This document shows, piece by piece, positions 55,336 to 64,000 of a stretch of 64,000 nucleotides of DNA (position 1 is its first letter; the number at the start of each line of letters is the position of its first letter). This DNA is from Paenibacillus sp. J23TS9. GTDB lineage: Bacteria > Bacillota > Bacilli > Paenibacillales > Paenibacillaceae. The stretch is taken from assembly GCF_018403225.1 (NCBI RefSeq), contig NZ_BOSG01000008.1, forward strand, positions 1 through 64,000, in the 5' to 3' direction. The translations under genes were made by a program, and so were the position numbers. Under the pieces are notes generated by a model, which searched no databases, was not told the origin of the DNA, and was given only the letters and a program-made list of their open reading frames with translations.

Positions 55336-55365
55336 TTGAAAATGGGCAAATGCCTGGCATATAAT
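55336..55365 (+). promoter_or_regulatory. Promoter of the 131-aa cysteine-containing gene
   Basis: TTGAAA (55336-55341) and TATAAT (55360-55365), 18 bp apart, on the plus strand. The start would be near 55372, leaving a short leader with an RBS. Confidence 0.75.
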
Positions 55366-55399
55366 TAATTCAATTCTTATGCTAGAGGTGAAAAGGAAA

Positions 55400-55795
55400 A
55401 TGAGCGCACCAAGTTTACAGGCTTTTCAGGATCAGGTTTCCGAACTGTTGCTCCGTCACCGCAGTCTATTGGATGTGCTGTCCAAAAACGGACAAAGCAG
55501 TGCCTCCGTCAATCGGGCTGTTGCCAAGGCAATAACAGATTGCGGCTGTATCGAACTGCATGCTACCAAGCAGTCCTTTGAATCTGAAGTGGATCTCGAG
55601 GAAGCCAAAGAAGTGGCACGGACTCATGTTCGTGGAGAGCTGTGTGAAAACTGCAGGGAAATTATCAGTACCGAGCTGGGGCGTAACATTTTTTATATGT
55701 CGGCTCTATGCAACCTGCTCGATATCAACATGGATGAAGTTGTCCAAAAGGAATCGCAAAAATGCTCCACTCTTGGCTTGTTTAATTTGTCATAG
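55400..55795 (+). CDS. Conserved protein of unknown function with six cysteines
   Basis: 131 residues, soluble. Two helical regions flank cysteines C48-x-C50 (TDCGC), C82-x2-C85 (CENC), C104 and C122 (KCS), suggesting a metal site or redox function. I recall close relatives in Paenibacillus beside yacL, which databases label with a DUF number I cannot confirm. The ATG at 55400 is preceded by GAGGTG and AAAGGAAA; an ATG seven codons upstream lies too near the predicted transcript start. Plus strand, opposite to all neighbours, with its own promoter and terminator. Confidence 0.8.
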   Translation: MSAPSLQAFQDQVSELLLRHRSLLDVLSKNGQSSASVNRAVAKAITDCGCIELHATKQSFESEVDLEEAKEVARTHVRGELCENCREIISTELGRNIFYMSALCNLLDINMDEVVQKESQKCSTLGLFNLS

Positions 55796-55832
55796 ACGAA
55801 GCCATTCGAATCAACGCTGGATATACAGGAAC

Positions 55833-55881
55833 AAAAAAAGCATTTATTTCACTGCCGCGGCAGGAAATAAATGCTTTTTAT
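55833..55881. terminator. Bidirectional terminator between the 131-aa gene and pssA
   Basis: Long stem AAAGCATTTATTTC / GAAATAAATGCTTT with an inner CTGCC-GC-GGCAG helix, flanked by A's on the left and T's on the right. Confidence 0.92.
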
Positions 55882-55901
55882 TGTTACCTTAAACTGTTCT
55901 C

Positions 55902-56633
55902 TTATGAGTGATCGTTGTACACTTTATGATCCGCGGATTGGTCATGATGACGTCTGCGGGTCAGCTTCTCTACATTTTGTTTCAATCCGTATGCTGCATA
56001 AAGCACCAGCGGCACAAAAATAAGTTTGGATATTTGATCCGGAAAAATGACAGCGACAGCAACCGAAGCAACTATAACTACAGGTGCGTACATCACAGCC
56101 TTTTTAGGAAGACCTACCTTTTTGAAGTTAGGATATTTAACCGTGCTGACCATTAGATACGACAGGATCAGCATGGCGATGATCATATAAGGGGCCGATA
56201 TTTCTTTATGAAACAGCGACAGTGTGGCTAGAACGCCTCCTGCAGCCGGTATAGGTAAACCAATAAAATATCCCGGAATTCCGGCGGATTGAACATTAAA
56301 ACGCGCCAGACGCAGTGCTCCGCAAATCGGGAAAATCGCGGTCACGGTCCAGATCAGTGCGTGAGGCATGCCATGAAAAGAAGTTACATACATGATGAGT
56401 GCGGGTGCCACACCAAAAGAGATCACATCCGAGAGAGAGTCCAGTTCCTTGCCGAATTCGCTCTGTGCATTGAGCGCCCGGGCCATCCGGCCGTCCAAAC
56501 CATCGCAAAGCATCGCAATAATAATCATGATGGCTGCCAAACTTAATTTGTTGTCAAAAGCCAGCATAATTCCTACCATTCCGAGAAACAAGTTACCCAA
56601 CGTAAACATGTTCGGAATTGATTTCGTAAACAT
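55902..56633 (-). CDS. pssA: CDP-diacylglycerol-serine O-phosphatidyltransferase
   Basis: 243 residues, about seven membrane segments. The CDP-alcohol phosphotransferase motif DGLDGRMARALNAQSEFG followed by ELDSLSD (DG-x2-AR-x8-G-x3-D-x3-D type) lies near residues 44-69. Makes phosphatidylserine, the precursor of phosphatidylethanolamine. The C-terminal tail is His/Arg-rich. It is placed between disA and yacL, where Bacillus subtilis has no such gene. Confidence 0.94.
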   Translation of the reverse strand: MFTKSIPNMFTLGNLFLGMVGIMLAFDNKLSLAAIMIIIAMLCDGLDGRMARALNAQSEFGKELDSLSDVISFGVAPALIMYVTSFHGMPHALIWTVTAIFPICGALRLARFNVQSAGIPGYFIGLPIPAAGGVLATLSLFHKEISAPYMIIAMLILSYLMVSTVKYPNFKKVGLPKKAVMYAPVVIVASVAVAVIFPDQISKLIFVPLVLYAAYGLKQNVEKLTRRRHHDQSADHKVYNDHS

Positions 56634-56687
56634 TTCTTCACCTCGGTTTTTTTAGTACCCCCGTATCATCCATTGATTGTATGGCAT

Positions 56688-57764
56688 TTAAATTTGTCTG
56701 TCAATGAATACTTGTTCCTGTAAACGTTTCAGACCTTCTTTTATGTTGCGGGCTCTGACTTCTCCAATTCCATCCACTTCATCCAATTCCTCGATGGTTG
56801 CCATCATGACATGAGGCAGCTCATCGAAGCGCTCAACCAGGTTGTGGATAATGACATTCGGCAAACGCGGGATTTTGTTCAGAATCCGGTAACCCCTTGG
56901 TGCAATAGATTCTTCCGAGGTTGCAGCAGAGAGCGGATATCCCAGAAGACGCATAACGTAGTGAATATCGAGCAGCTCATCATCGGTTGCCCGTTTCAGT
57001 CCTGCGATCATCTCACGAATCTTCTCGTCGTTGTCTTCGCGTGCATAATCTTTATACAGCAACCAGGCTTCTTCCTCCATATTGCTGACCAGCTCTTCCA
57101 TCTGCATGCTGATGAGCCGTCCCTCATTGCCGAGCTCATTGATATAGCGCTTGATCTCCATCTTGATGCGCAGCACCATTTCAACCCGCTGAATCACGTT
57201 TACCACTTCCGGCACGGTGACCAGTTCTTCAAACTCGGATGCAGACAGGTTAGTTAACGACTGGTTAAGCACTGCCCGGTACTTTTCAAGGGTTTGAATC
57301 GCTTGGTTCGCTTTGGTCAAAATAACGCCAATTTCTTTTAGCGCATATCTGAGCGTCCCCTGATATAAAGTAATAATGTTACGACGCTGGGAAATGGATA
57401 CCACCAGCTTGCCGGTCTGCTTGGCTACCCGCTCCGCGGTACGGTGACGGATACCGGTTTCGATCGAGGAGATGGAGGAATCAGGAATCAGCTGGGTATT
57501 GGCATACAGGATCCTCTTCAGATCCTCACTCAGTATGATGGCCCCGTCCATCTTCGCCAACTCGTATAAATAGTTGGGTGAAAAATCACAGTTGATTGAG
57601 AAGCCGCCGTCAACTACCTCCATCACTTCCGGACTATAGCCGACGACAAGCAGCCCTCCGGTTTTGGCCCGCAGCACATTTTCCAAACCGTCACGAAACG
57701 GCGTGCCCGGGGCGACCAGCCTAAGCAGGTCATTCATTTTATCCAATTGGCTAGGTTCCTTCAT
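56688..57764 (-). CDS. disA: DNA-integrity scanning diadenylate cyclase DisA
   Basis: 358 residues. DAC domain (about 1-150) with DGA (73-75) and RHR (106-108), the c-di-AMP catalytic motifs; a helical spine (about 150-290); and a C-terminal HhH DNA-binding domain with [16 protein letters not shown]. Scans DNA for lesions and links them to c-di-AMP levels and sporulation. 13 bp after radA, the usual partner. Confidence 0.97.
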   Translation of the reverse strand: MKEPSQLDKMNDLLRLVAPGTPFRDGLENVLRAKTGGLLVVGYSPEVMEVVDGGFSINCDFSPNYLYELAKMDGAIILSEDLKRILYANTQLIPDSSISSIETGIRHRTAERVAKQTGKLVVSISQRRNIITLYQGTLRYALKEIGVILTKANQAIQTLEKYRAVLNQSLTNLSASEFEELVTVPEVVNVIQRVEMVLRIKMEIKRYINELGNEGRLISMQMEELVSNMEEEAWLLYKDYAREDNDEKIREMIAGLKRATDDELLDIHYVMRLLGYPLSAATSEESIAPRGYRILNKIPRLPNVIIHNLVERFDELPHVMMATIEELDEVDGIGEVRARNIKEGLKRLQEQVFIDRQI

Positions 57765-57777
57765 CTCTTTATGCCCC

Positions 57778-59145
57778 CTAATCTAACGCGACCGCTAGTG
57801 CATCTGCCACGGTATTGATACCAATAATTTCAATTCCTTTGGGATGCTTCCAGCCTTTTAAGCTTCTCTCCGGCATGATAATCCGCTTAAAGCCGAGCTT
57901 CTCGGCTTCTTTCACCCGCTGCTCTGCGCGTGAAACTGCTCTGACCTCTCCGGTCAGGCCTACCTCCCCGAACATCACATCAAATGGCTTTGTCGGAATA
58001 TCTCGAAAGCTGGAGGCTATGCTGACAGCAATCGCCAAATCAACCGCCGGCTCATCCAGCTTCACACCACCCGCCACATTCAGGTAAGCATCCTGATTTT
58101 GCAAGAACATTCCCATCCGCTTCTCCAGCACCGCAATAATAAGTCCCATCCTGTGATGGTCCACACCTGTGCACATTCGCCGCGGAGACGGGAAGTGTGT
58201 GGAGGAAATCAATGCCTGAAGCTCAACCAGGACAGGCCGGGTACCTTCCATACTGGCGACAACCGTCGAACCTGCAACCCCCAGCGGACGTTCGGATAAA
58301 AATAACTCCGAAGGATTCTCCACTTCGACAAGGCCGGATTCATTCATTTCGAAAATTCCGATTTCGTTGGTTGACCCAAAGCGGTTCTTCACTGCCCGTA
58401 AAAGTCGGTAGGTATGATGCCGTTCCCCTTCAAAATACAATACACAGTCAACCATATGTTCAAGCAGTCTCGGGCCCGCAATGGCTCCTTCCTTCGTAAC
58501 ATGCCCTACGAGCACAGTTGCAATGCCAAGCCCTTTGGCCACGCGCATAAAACGGGCCGTACATTCTCTAACCTGAGCCACGCTCCCGGGAGCACTGGTC
58601 ACTTCCGGAATATAGACGGTTTGGATGGAGTCAATAACAAGAAACTGCGGTTGAATGCTGTTAATCGCTTCTTCAACGAGATCCATATTGGTCTCACACA
58701 ATACATACAGCTCCGGAGATAGAGCCCCCAGACGGTCCGCGCGAAGCTTCGTCTGGCGCACTGATTCCTCCCCAGATACATAGAGAACGCGCAAACCCGA
58801 ATGTGCTAAAGCATGAGAGGTTTGCAGCAGCAGCGTAGACTTACCGATACCTGGATCCCCGCCAACCAAAATCAGCGACCCTGGAACGATACCTCCGCCT
58901 AGTACGCGGTTCAACTCACCGATCCCTGTCTGCACACGCGCTTCGTTGCTACTTTCTATATTTATGATCGAAAGCGCCTTTTCTTTACTATGAAACAGCG
59001 GAGAATTCATTCCCTGTGTTTTAATAACGCTTTCTGTTTCTTCGATCATCGTATTCCAAGCCTGACAACCCGGACATTTACCATACCATTTAGCAGCCTC
59101 ATAGCCGCATTCGGTACAGTTGAATTTTGTTTTTATTTTAGCCAT
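57778..59145 (-). CDS. radA: DNA repair protein RadA (Sms)
   Basis: 455 residues. Zinc finger C10-x2-C13...C24-x2-C27, Walker [11 protein letters not shown] (95-104), RadA-specific KNRFG (253-257), and a C-terminal Lon-protease-like domain. Helicase-type branch migration in recombination. The ATG at 59145 follows AAGGAGAG; an extension upstream is leader. Upstream of disA. Confidence 0.97.
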   Translation of the reverse strand: MAKIKTKFNCTECGYEAAKWYGKCPGCQAWNTMIEETESVIKTQGMNSPLFHSKEKALSIINIESSNEARVQTGIGELNRVLGGGIVPGSLILVGGDPGIGKSTLLLQTSHALAHSGLRVLYVSGEESVRQTKLRADRLGALSPELYVLCETNMDLVEEAINSIQPQFLVIDSIQTVYIPEVTSAPGSVAQVRECTARFMRVAKGLGIATVLVGHVTKEGAIAGPRLLEHMVDCVLYFEGERHHTYRLLRAVKNRFGSTNEIGIFEMNESGLVEVENPSELFLSERPLGVAGSTVVASMEGTRPVLVELQALISSTHFPSPRRMCTGVDHHRMGLIIAVLEKRMGMFLQNQDAYLNVAGGVKLDEPAVDLAIAVSIASSFRDIPTKPFDVMFGEVGLTGEVRAVSRAEQRVKEAEKLGFKRIIMPERSLKGWKHPKGIEIIGINTVADALAVALD

Positions 59146-59215
59146 GATCTCTCCTTTTGGCGATATGGAAATTTGTCTAATTTTGTCGATCACTCAGAAA
59201 ATTGGCATTATTTTA

Positions 59216-59245
59216 ATTTTACCATTTAATAAGATTTATCGTAAA
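59216..59245 (-). promoter_or_regulatory. Candidate radA-disA promoter
   Basis: Minus-strand TTTACG (59240-59245) and TAAAAT (59216-59221), 18 bp apart, between the clpC terminator and radA. Confidence 0.55.
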
Positions 59246-59271
59246 GTATTTGCGAAAAGTTTACATAAACA

Positions 59272-59320
59272 TAAAAGGGATTGACCCGCAGCTTATGTCA
59301 AAGCAGCGAGGCAATCCCTT
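59272..59320 (-). terminator. Terminator of the ctsR-clpC operon
   Basis: Minus-strand AAGGGATTG / CAATCCCTT arms with an inner GCAGC...GCTGC-like helix, then TTTTATG. Confidence 0.85.
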
Positions 59321-59349
59321 ATTAAAATCTGTTTGCTTTAACGTTAGAA

Positions 59350-61794
59350 TCAGGAGTTGGCTGAAACGTTGTCGTTTTTCTTCACTGTCAATTCGCCATT
59401 TTCCTCATCGATTACAAGCGAATCACCTTTGACAACATTGCCGGTCAGAAGCTCTTCGGACAAACGGTCCTCGATATGCTTCTGAATCGCACGACGGAGC
59501 GGACGGGCTCCAAATGCAGGATCATACCCTTCCTTGGCCAGGAATGCCTTGCCCTTCTCCGTGAGTATGAAGTCTACATCATATTCACGCAGGCGTTTAC
59601 GCAGCTCGTCGGACATCAGCGTTACGATCTCCGCGATATGCTTCTCTTCCAGCGAGTGGAAGACGATGATTTCGTCGATCCGGTTCAGGAACTCTGGACG
59701 GAAGCTCTTCTTCAGCTCGCCCATGACCTTATCCTTCATGTTGTTATAATCGGCGCCTGCATCAGCCAACGCGGTAAAGCCCATGGTGGAATTCTTTTTG
59801 ATCGCATCTGCTCCCACGTTCGAAGTCAGGATAATCAGCGTGTTACGGAAATCGACGACACGTCCCTTGGAGTCGGTCAGACGTCCATCTTCAAGGACCT
59901 GCAGCAGGATATTGAATACTTCCGGATGTGCTTTTTCAATCTCATCCAGAAGGACAACAGAGTATGGCTTGCGGCGTACTTTCTCCGTCAGCTGCCCGCC
60001 TTCCTCATAACCCACATATCCTGGAGGCGCTCCGACAAGTCTGGACGTGGAGTGCTTCTCCATATACTCGGACATATCAATGCGGATGACTGCATTTTCG
60101 TCGCCGAACATAGCTTCTGCCAATGCGCGGGCCAGCTCGGTTTTACCAACACCCGTAGGTCCCAGGAAGATAAACGAACCAATCGGACGCTTCGGATCCT
60201 TCAGACCGGCACGTGAACGACGTACAGCACGGCTGACGGCCTTGACGGCCTCTTCCTGGCCAATTACACGCTCATGCAGAATGGACTCCATGTTGAGCAG
60301 ACGCTCGGTTTCCTCTTCCTTGAGCTTGCGTACCGGGATACCAGTCCAGCTGGCTACCACCTGTGCAATATCTTCTGGTGTAACTTCGGAATCGGTACGG
60401 CCCTGTTTTTCTTTCCACTGATTCTTCGTAATTTCGAGCTCTTCACGAATCTTCTGCTCGGTATCACGTAGCGCAGCCGCTTTTTCAAATTCCTGGCTTT
60501 GGACAGCGGAATCCTTTTCCTTGCGGATGTCTTCGAGACGGCTCTCCAGCTCTTTCAGGTTTGGCGGTATCGTATAAGTATGAAGCCTTACTTTGGAGCC
60601 GGCCTCGTCAATCAGGTCAATCGCTTTATCCGGCAGGAACCGGTCAGGAATATAGCGGTCGGACAGCTTAACAGCCTCGACGATCGCTTCATCTGTAATT
60701 TTCACGCGGTGATGCGCTTCATAACGGTCACGCAGGCCAAACAGAATCTGAATCGCTTCTTCCGGAGAAGGCTGATCCACCGTGATTGGCTGGAAACGGC
60801 GTTCCAAAGCGGCATCCTTCTCAATGTATTTACGGTACTCATCCAGCGTTGTGGCACCGATGCATTGCAGTTCTCCACGGGCCAAAGAAGGCTTCAGGAT
60901 ATTAGAGGCATCAATCGCACCTTCAGCGCCGCCTGCACCGATCAATGTATGAAGCTCATCGATAAACAGCACGATATTTCCGGCTTGGCGGATTTCATCC
61001 ATAATCTTTTTAAGACGGTCCTCGAATTCACCGCGGTACTTGGTACCTGCGACAACCGAACCCATATCCAGCGTCATAACGCGTTTGTCACGAAGCGTTT
61101 CCGGAATTTCATTGTTAATGATTTTTTGGGCAAGCCCTTCTGCGATCGCCGTTTTACCTACGCCCGGCTCACCGATCAGAACCGGGTTGTTCTTCGTCCG
61201 GCGGCTAAGCACCTGGATGACACGTTCAATTTCATTGCTTCGTCCGATCACCGGATCGAGGTTGCCTTCCTTAGCGGCTGCCGTCAGGTCACGGGCCAGA
61301 CTATCCAGTGTTGGGGTGCTGACATTCGCCTGAGAGCCATGATGGCTTGATACGGCCTCACTGCTGCCCAGCAGCTGCAGTACCTGCTGACGTGCCTTGT
61401 TCAGGCTGATGCCAAGATTGTTGAGCACACGTGCGGCTACACCTTCACCTTCACGGATCAGGCCGAGCAGAATATGCTCTGTGCCCACATACGTATGACC
61501 CAGCTTACGGGCTTCATCCATAGACAATTCAATGACTTTTTTGGCGCGCGGAGTATAGGCGATATTGGTCGGCTGCTCCTGTCCTCTGCCGATGAGTGTC
61601 TCCACTTCATCCTGGATCTTTTCAAGTCCGAGTCCAAGACCGATCAATGCTTTAGCAGCAATGCCGTCACCCTCGCGAATCAGTCCAAGCAAAATATGCT
61701 CTGTACCGATGTTGTTATGTCCCAAACGAACGGCTTCCTCTTGAGCGAGTGCCAGCACTTTCTGAGCGCGTTCCGTAAATCTTCCGAACATCAT
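59350..61794 (-). CDS. clpC: AAA+ ATPase ClpC
   Basis: 814 residues. N-domain with two repeats ([19 protein letters not shown] and [19 protein letters not shown]), which bind adaptors and phospho-arginine. D1 Walker A GEPGVGKT (208-215), a coiled-coil/UVR middle domain (about 415-480), D2 Walker A GPTGVGKT (about 545). Works with ClpP in protein degradation and competence/sporulation control. Last gene of ctsR-mcsA-mcsB-clpC. Confidence 0.98.
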   Translation of the reverse strand: MMFGRFTERAQKVLALAQEEAVRLGHNNIGTEHILLGLIREGDGIAAKALIGLGLGLEKIQDEVETLIGRGQEQPTNIAYTPRAKKVIELSMDEARKLGHTYVGTEHILLGLIREGEGVAARVLNNLGISLNKARQQVLQLLGSSEAVSSHHGSQANVSTPTLDSLARDLTAAAKEGNLDPVIGRSNEIERVIQVLSRRTKNNPVLIGEPGVGKTAIAEGLAQKIINNEIPETLRDKRVMTLDMGSVVAGTKYRGEFEDRLKKIMDEIRQAGNIVLFIDELHTLIGAGGAEGAIDASNILKPSLARGELQCIGATTLDEYRKYIEKDAALERRFQPITVDQPSPEEAIQILFGLRDRYEAHHRVKITDEAIVEAVKLSDRYIPDRFLPDKAIDLIDEAGSKVRLHTYTIPPNLKELESRLEDIRKEKDSAVQSQEFEKAAALRDTEQKIREELEITKNQWKEKQGRTDSEVTPEDIAQVVASWTGIPVRKLKEEETERLLNMESILHERVIGQEEAVKAVSRAVRRSRAGLKDPKRPIGSFIFLGPTGVGKTELARALAEAMFGDENAVIRIDMSEYMEKHSTSRLVGAPPGYVGYEEGGQLTEKVRRKPYSVVLLDEIEKAHPEVFNILLQVLEDGRLTDSKGRVVDFRNTLIILTSNVGADAIKKNSTMGFTALADAGADYNNMKDKVMGELKKSFRPEFLNRIDEIIVFHSLEEKHIAEIVTLMSDELRKRLREYDVDFILTEKGKAFLAKEGYDPAFGARPLRRAIQKHIEDRLSEELLTGNVVKGDSLVIDEENGELTVKKNDNVSANS

Positions 61795-61873
61795 TCTCCT
61801 GCACCTCCATGAGTTTGAAATCTTATTTAGAAATAAAACGGAATATCGTTATTCATTAATGTAATGCTTTCGC

Positions 61874-62935
61874 TTAGGCTTTCGCCAGGGTCTCACGAAT
61901 CAACCTTGCCCGGTAAATATCTCGTTCCTCGCTGTTCATGTCATGACCGAATTTTTTTTGCAAAAAACCGGGCTGTGTCATCACATTCAGCTCATTCATT
62001 ACCGGAATGGAAGGTCCCTCCACAATACCGAGATCAACGCCTAAACGTACATCGGACAGCCTTTGCCCAGCTTCCTTGGAATCCATCACTTCTGCGTACG
62101 ACAAAATGCCGTAAGACCGTTTGATCCGGTCCGTAATACGGAGACGTGAATCATTCATAAGCCGGGTACGGGCATTCTTCTCGTGCTCGATAATTTGCAG
62201 TACTACGCTGTGCAGATTATCTATGATCTCATTTTCACTCTGCCCAAGCGTAATCTGGTTGGAGATCTGAAACAGGTTTCCTACTGCTTCGCTGCCTTCC
62301 CCGTAAATTCCTCTAACGGTTAGGCCAACCTGGGAAACAGCGGATAAAATCCGGTTAATCTGCTGTGTCATCACCAGAGCCGGAAGATGCATCATTACAG
62401 ACGCCCGGAGCCCCGTTCCTACATTGGTGGGACAGCTGGTTAGATATCCGCGTTTGTCGTCAAACGCATAATCCACCTCGGCCTCAAAAAGATCGTCGAT
62501 GGATGTCGCCTTTTCCCACGCTTCACGGACCTGAAAACCCGGATACAGACATTGAATGCGAAGATGGTCCTCTTCGTTAATCATGATACTGATAGATTCG
62601 TCTTCACTGATCATCACGGCCCCGTTTTGAGACTCATTCGCCAGGCTGGGACTGATCAAATGCTTCTCTACCAGAACCTTTTTATCAATCGGCTCGATTT
62701 CATCCAGCTCGATGGTGTAGAACGTTCCTAAAGACTTGATATCCTGTTCCTCGGGCACTTTGGCCAGAAGATTCAGCACTTCCTCCGATTGCTGGCGTGT
62801 CGCCAAAAGGGGAAACGGCAAGTGCTGCAGGTTCCGCGCTATGCGTACCCGGCTGCTGATGACGATATCGGAATCGCTTCCCGTACCAAGCATCCACTCA
62901 CTCAGCGCTTTCTCGGTAAACCGGAGATTGGGCAT
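61874..62935 (-). CDS. mcsB: Protein-arginine kinase McsB
   Basis: 353 residues, phosphagen-kinase fold: CPTNVGTGLRASVMMHLP in the catalytic domain, and the C-terminal RDIYRARL segment matching the RDxxRA phospho-arginine receptor of McsB. Marks proteins for ClpCP and inactivates CtsR. GTG (62938) and ATG (62935) are both near GGAGG; I use the ATG. Confidence 0.97.
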   Translation of the reverse strand: MPNLRFTEKALSEWMLGTGSDSDIVISSRVRIARNLQHLPFPLLATRQQSEEVLNLLAKVPEEQDIKSLGTFYTIELDEIEPIDKKVLVEKHLISPSLANESQNGAVMISEDESISIMINEEDHLRIQCLYPGFQVREAWEKATSIDDLFEAEVDYAFDDKRGYLTSCPTNVGTGLRASVMMHLPALVMTQQINRILSAVSQVGLTVRGIYGEGSEAVGNLFQISNQITLGQSENEIIDNLHSVVLQIIEHEKNARTRLMNDSRLRITDRIKRSYGILSYAEVMDSKEAGQRLSDVRLGVDLGIVEGPSIPVMNELNVMTQPGFLQKKFGHDMNSEERDIYRARLIRETLAKA

Positions 62936-62964
62936 CACGCATTCCTCCTCGCTTTAAGCGAACT

Positions 62965-63492
62965 TTACTGTCCTGCCATTTCTTTTTCAAGTGTTCTGAT
63001 CTGGTCTCTAAGCTGGGCAGCTTCTTCAAATTCCTCCTGCTGAATACACTGCTGCAGTTCGAGCTTAAGATCATCGATTTTGCGTTTTAATTGGATCCGT
63101 CCGCCGCTTCTCTTCGGCACTTTGCCGACATGCACCGTATTCCCGTGCACTCTCTTGAAGAGAGGATCCAGGCGGTCGCCAAAATATTTATAACAGGAGC
63201 TGCAGCCGAACCGGCCTATTTTGCTAAATTGCGAATACGTCATTCCGCATTCTTCACATCGCAGGGATTGTGGCGCTTTGACGCTACTACTTGCCGTCCC
63301 TTTTCCCGCGGTTTCAAAATCAAGCAGTCCTGATAATAGGCTGTGTATAGAGAATCCTCCCGAGGTGCCAGGAATCATTTCCCCTTTTTCCCTCGCACAG
63401 GTTTCACAAATGTGGAACTCATTTTTCTCACCGTTTACAATTTTAGTGAAATGCAGCGTTGCGGGTCTCTTTCCGCATTCTTGACAAAGCAT
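62965..63492 (-). CDS. mcsA: McsB activator McsA
   Basis: 175 residues. Four CxxC pairs (C3/C6, C29/C32, C79/C82, C96/C99) form two zinc fingers; a UVR motif lies near the C terminus (about 133-170; EEFEEAAQLRDQI). Binds and activates McsB. 29 bp before mcsB. Confidence 0.96.
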   Translation of the reverse strand: MLCQECGKRPATLHFTKIVNGEKNEFHICETCAREKGEMIPGTSGGFSIHSLLSGLLDFETAGKGTASSSVKAPQSLRCEECGMTYSQFSKIGRFGCSSCYKYFGDRLDPLFKRVHGNTVHVGKVPKRSGGRIQLKRKIDDLKLELQQCIQQEEFEEAAQLRDQIRTLEKEMAGQ

Positions 63493-63519
63493 ATCGAGTA
63501 CCTCCTATTCTCTGTAGAC

Positions 63520-63981
63520 TCATTTGCCTAGCAAAGAAATCAGCATCGCTTTCATTATCCTTGCACGTATCTCATCCCTAAAGGGAAGTTTGACCAATAG
63601 GATCTCTCTGGATATGGCAGCCCGCATCATGCACGCTTCCCGTTTACTCAAAAACCGGGCTTCCTCCAACTGGTAAATCAGCCCTTCTGCGACGGTTTGA
63701 TCAATCGTACTGCCAATCGTCGTATGTAGATGAGTATGGAGCGCCGAATGTTGCGGAAGCTCAATACGTTGAATCCGGATATAACCGCCGCCTCCGCGCT
63801 TGCTTTCCACGAGATAGCCCTTCTCCAGCGTAAATCTTGTGCTTATCACATAATTGATCTGGGAGGGTACACAGGAAAAATGGTCCGCCAGATCATTACG
63901 CTGTATTTCGATCAATCCTTCGGGACTTTCATGCAAAATACCCTTCAGATATTGTTCAATAATATCAGAGATATTACGCAT
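63520..63981 (-). CDS. ctsR: Heat-shock repressor CtsR
   Basis: 153 residues. N-terminal winged helix (SCVPSQINYVISTRFTLEKG) with the glycine-rich tip SKRGGGGYIRI that acts as the heat sensor and wing, and a C-terminal dimer domain ending LPFRDEIRARIMKAML. Represses clp genes. The ATG at 63981 is 7 bases after GGAGG; a second ATG at 63984 is also in frame. The operator should lie beyond the right edge. Confidence 0.96.
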   Translation of the reverse strand: MRNISDIIEQYLKGILHESPEGLIEIQRNDLADHFSCVPSQINYVISTRFTLEKGYLVESKRGGGGYIRIQRIELPQHSALHTHLHTTIGSTIDQTVAEGLIYQLEEARFLSKREACMMRAAISREILLVKLPFRDEIRARIMKAMLISLLGK

Positions 63982-64000
63982 CATTCATCCTCCACTTGTA

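Overview
The window looks like core chromosome from an endospore-forming, low-GC Gram-positive bacterium, most likely a Paenibacillus or close relative. Reasons: Bacillus-type ribosomal and RNA polymerase sequences, AGGAGG-type ribosome binding sites, frequent TTG and GTG starts, sporulation and germination genes (pdaB, kbaA, gerD, cwlD, CotF-like, sigH, a SpoIIM-family gene), and the Firmicutes ctsR-mcsA-mcsB-clpC heat-shock operon. The genus call is inference; only the first 86 or so bases of a 16S gene are present.

Almost everything reads on the minus strand, so natural gene order runs from right to left. Right end to centre: ctsR-mcsA-mcsB-clpC, radA, disA, pssA, a small plus-strand cysteine-containing gene, yacL, ispD-ispF, a palindrome-rich spacer, gltX, a cysteine T-box leader, then cysE-cysS-mrnC-rlmB-yacP, and sigH. 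Next come rpmG-secE-nusG-rplK-rplA, rplJ-rplL behind an L10 leader, a YbxB-type methyltransferase, rpoB-rpoC, the str operon (L7Ae-like ybxF, rpsL, rpsG, fusA, tuf), a free-standing haem-globin chemoreceptor gene, and the S10-spc-alpha cluster from rpsJ to rplQ, including secY, adk, map and infA.

Left part: truA, rplM-rpsI, three small spore-coat or hypothetical genes, a sulfate-assimilation pair (sat, cysH), then cwlD, salA (mrp), gerD, kbaA and pdaB, a SpoIIM-family membrane protein, a 76-residue conserved protein, and the leader and 5' end of a 16S rRNA gene leaving the left edge.

Functionally the window holds much of the translation and transcription machinery, protein secretion entry (secE, secY), cysteine supply and charging (sat, cysH, cysE, cysS), isoprenoid precursor enzymes, c-di-AMP synthesis with DNA repair (disA, radA), arginine-phosphate protein quality control (mcsAB, clpC, ctsR) and the start of sporulation control (sigH, kbaA). 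Many operon promoters (TTGACA-type -35 with 16 to 18 bp spacers) and terminators are readable.

I found no transposase, prophage, CRISPR array or tRNA gene. I do not see a convincing new multi-gene system. The items most worth a second look are the globin-sensor gene placed between tuf and rpsJ with four helically phased TTGTA repeats over its promoter, the palindrome-rich element between gltX and ispF, paired dyads at the cysH promoter, and the absence of the ECF transporter genes that Bacillus carries between rplQ and truA.
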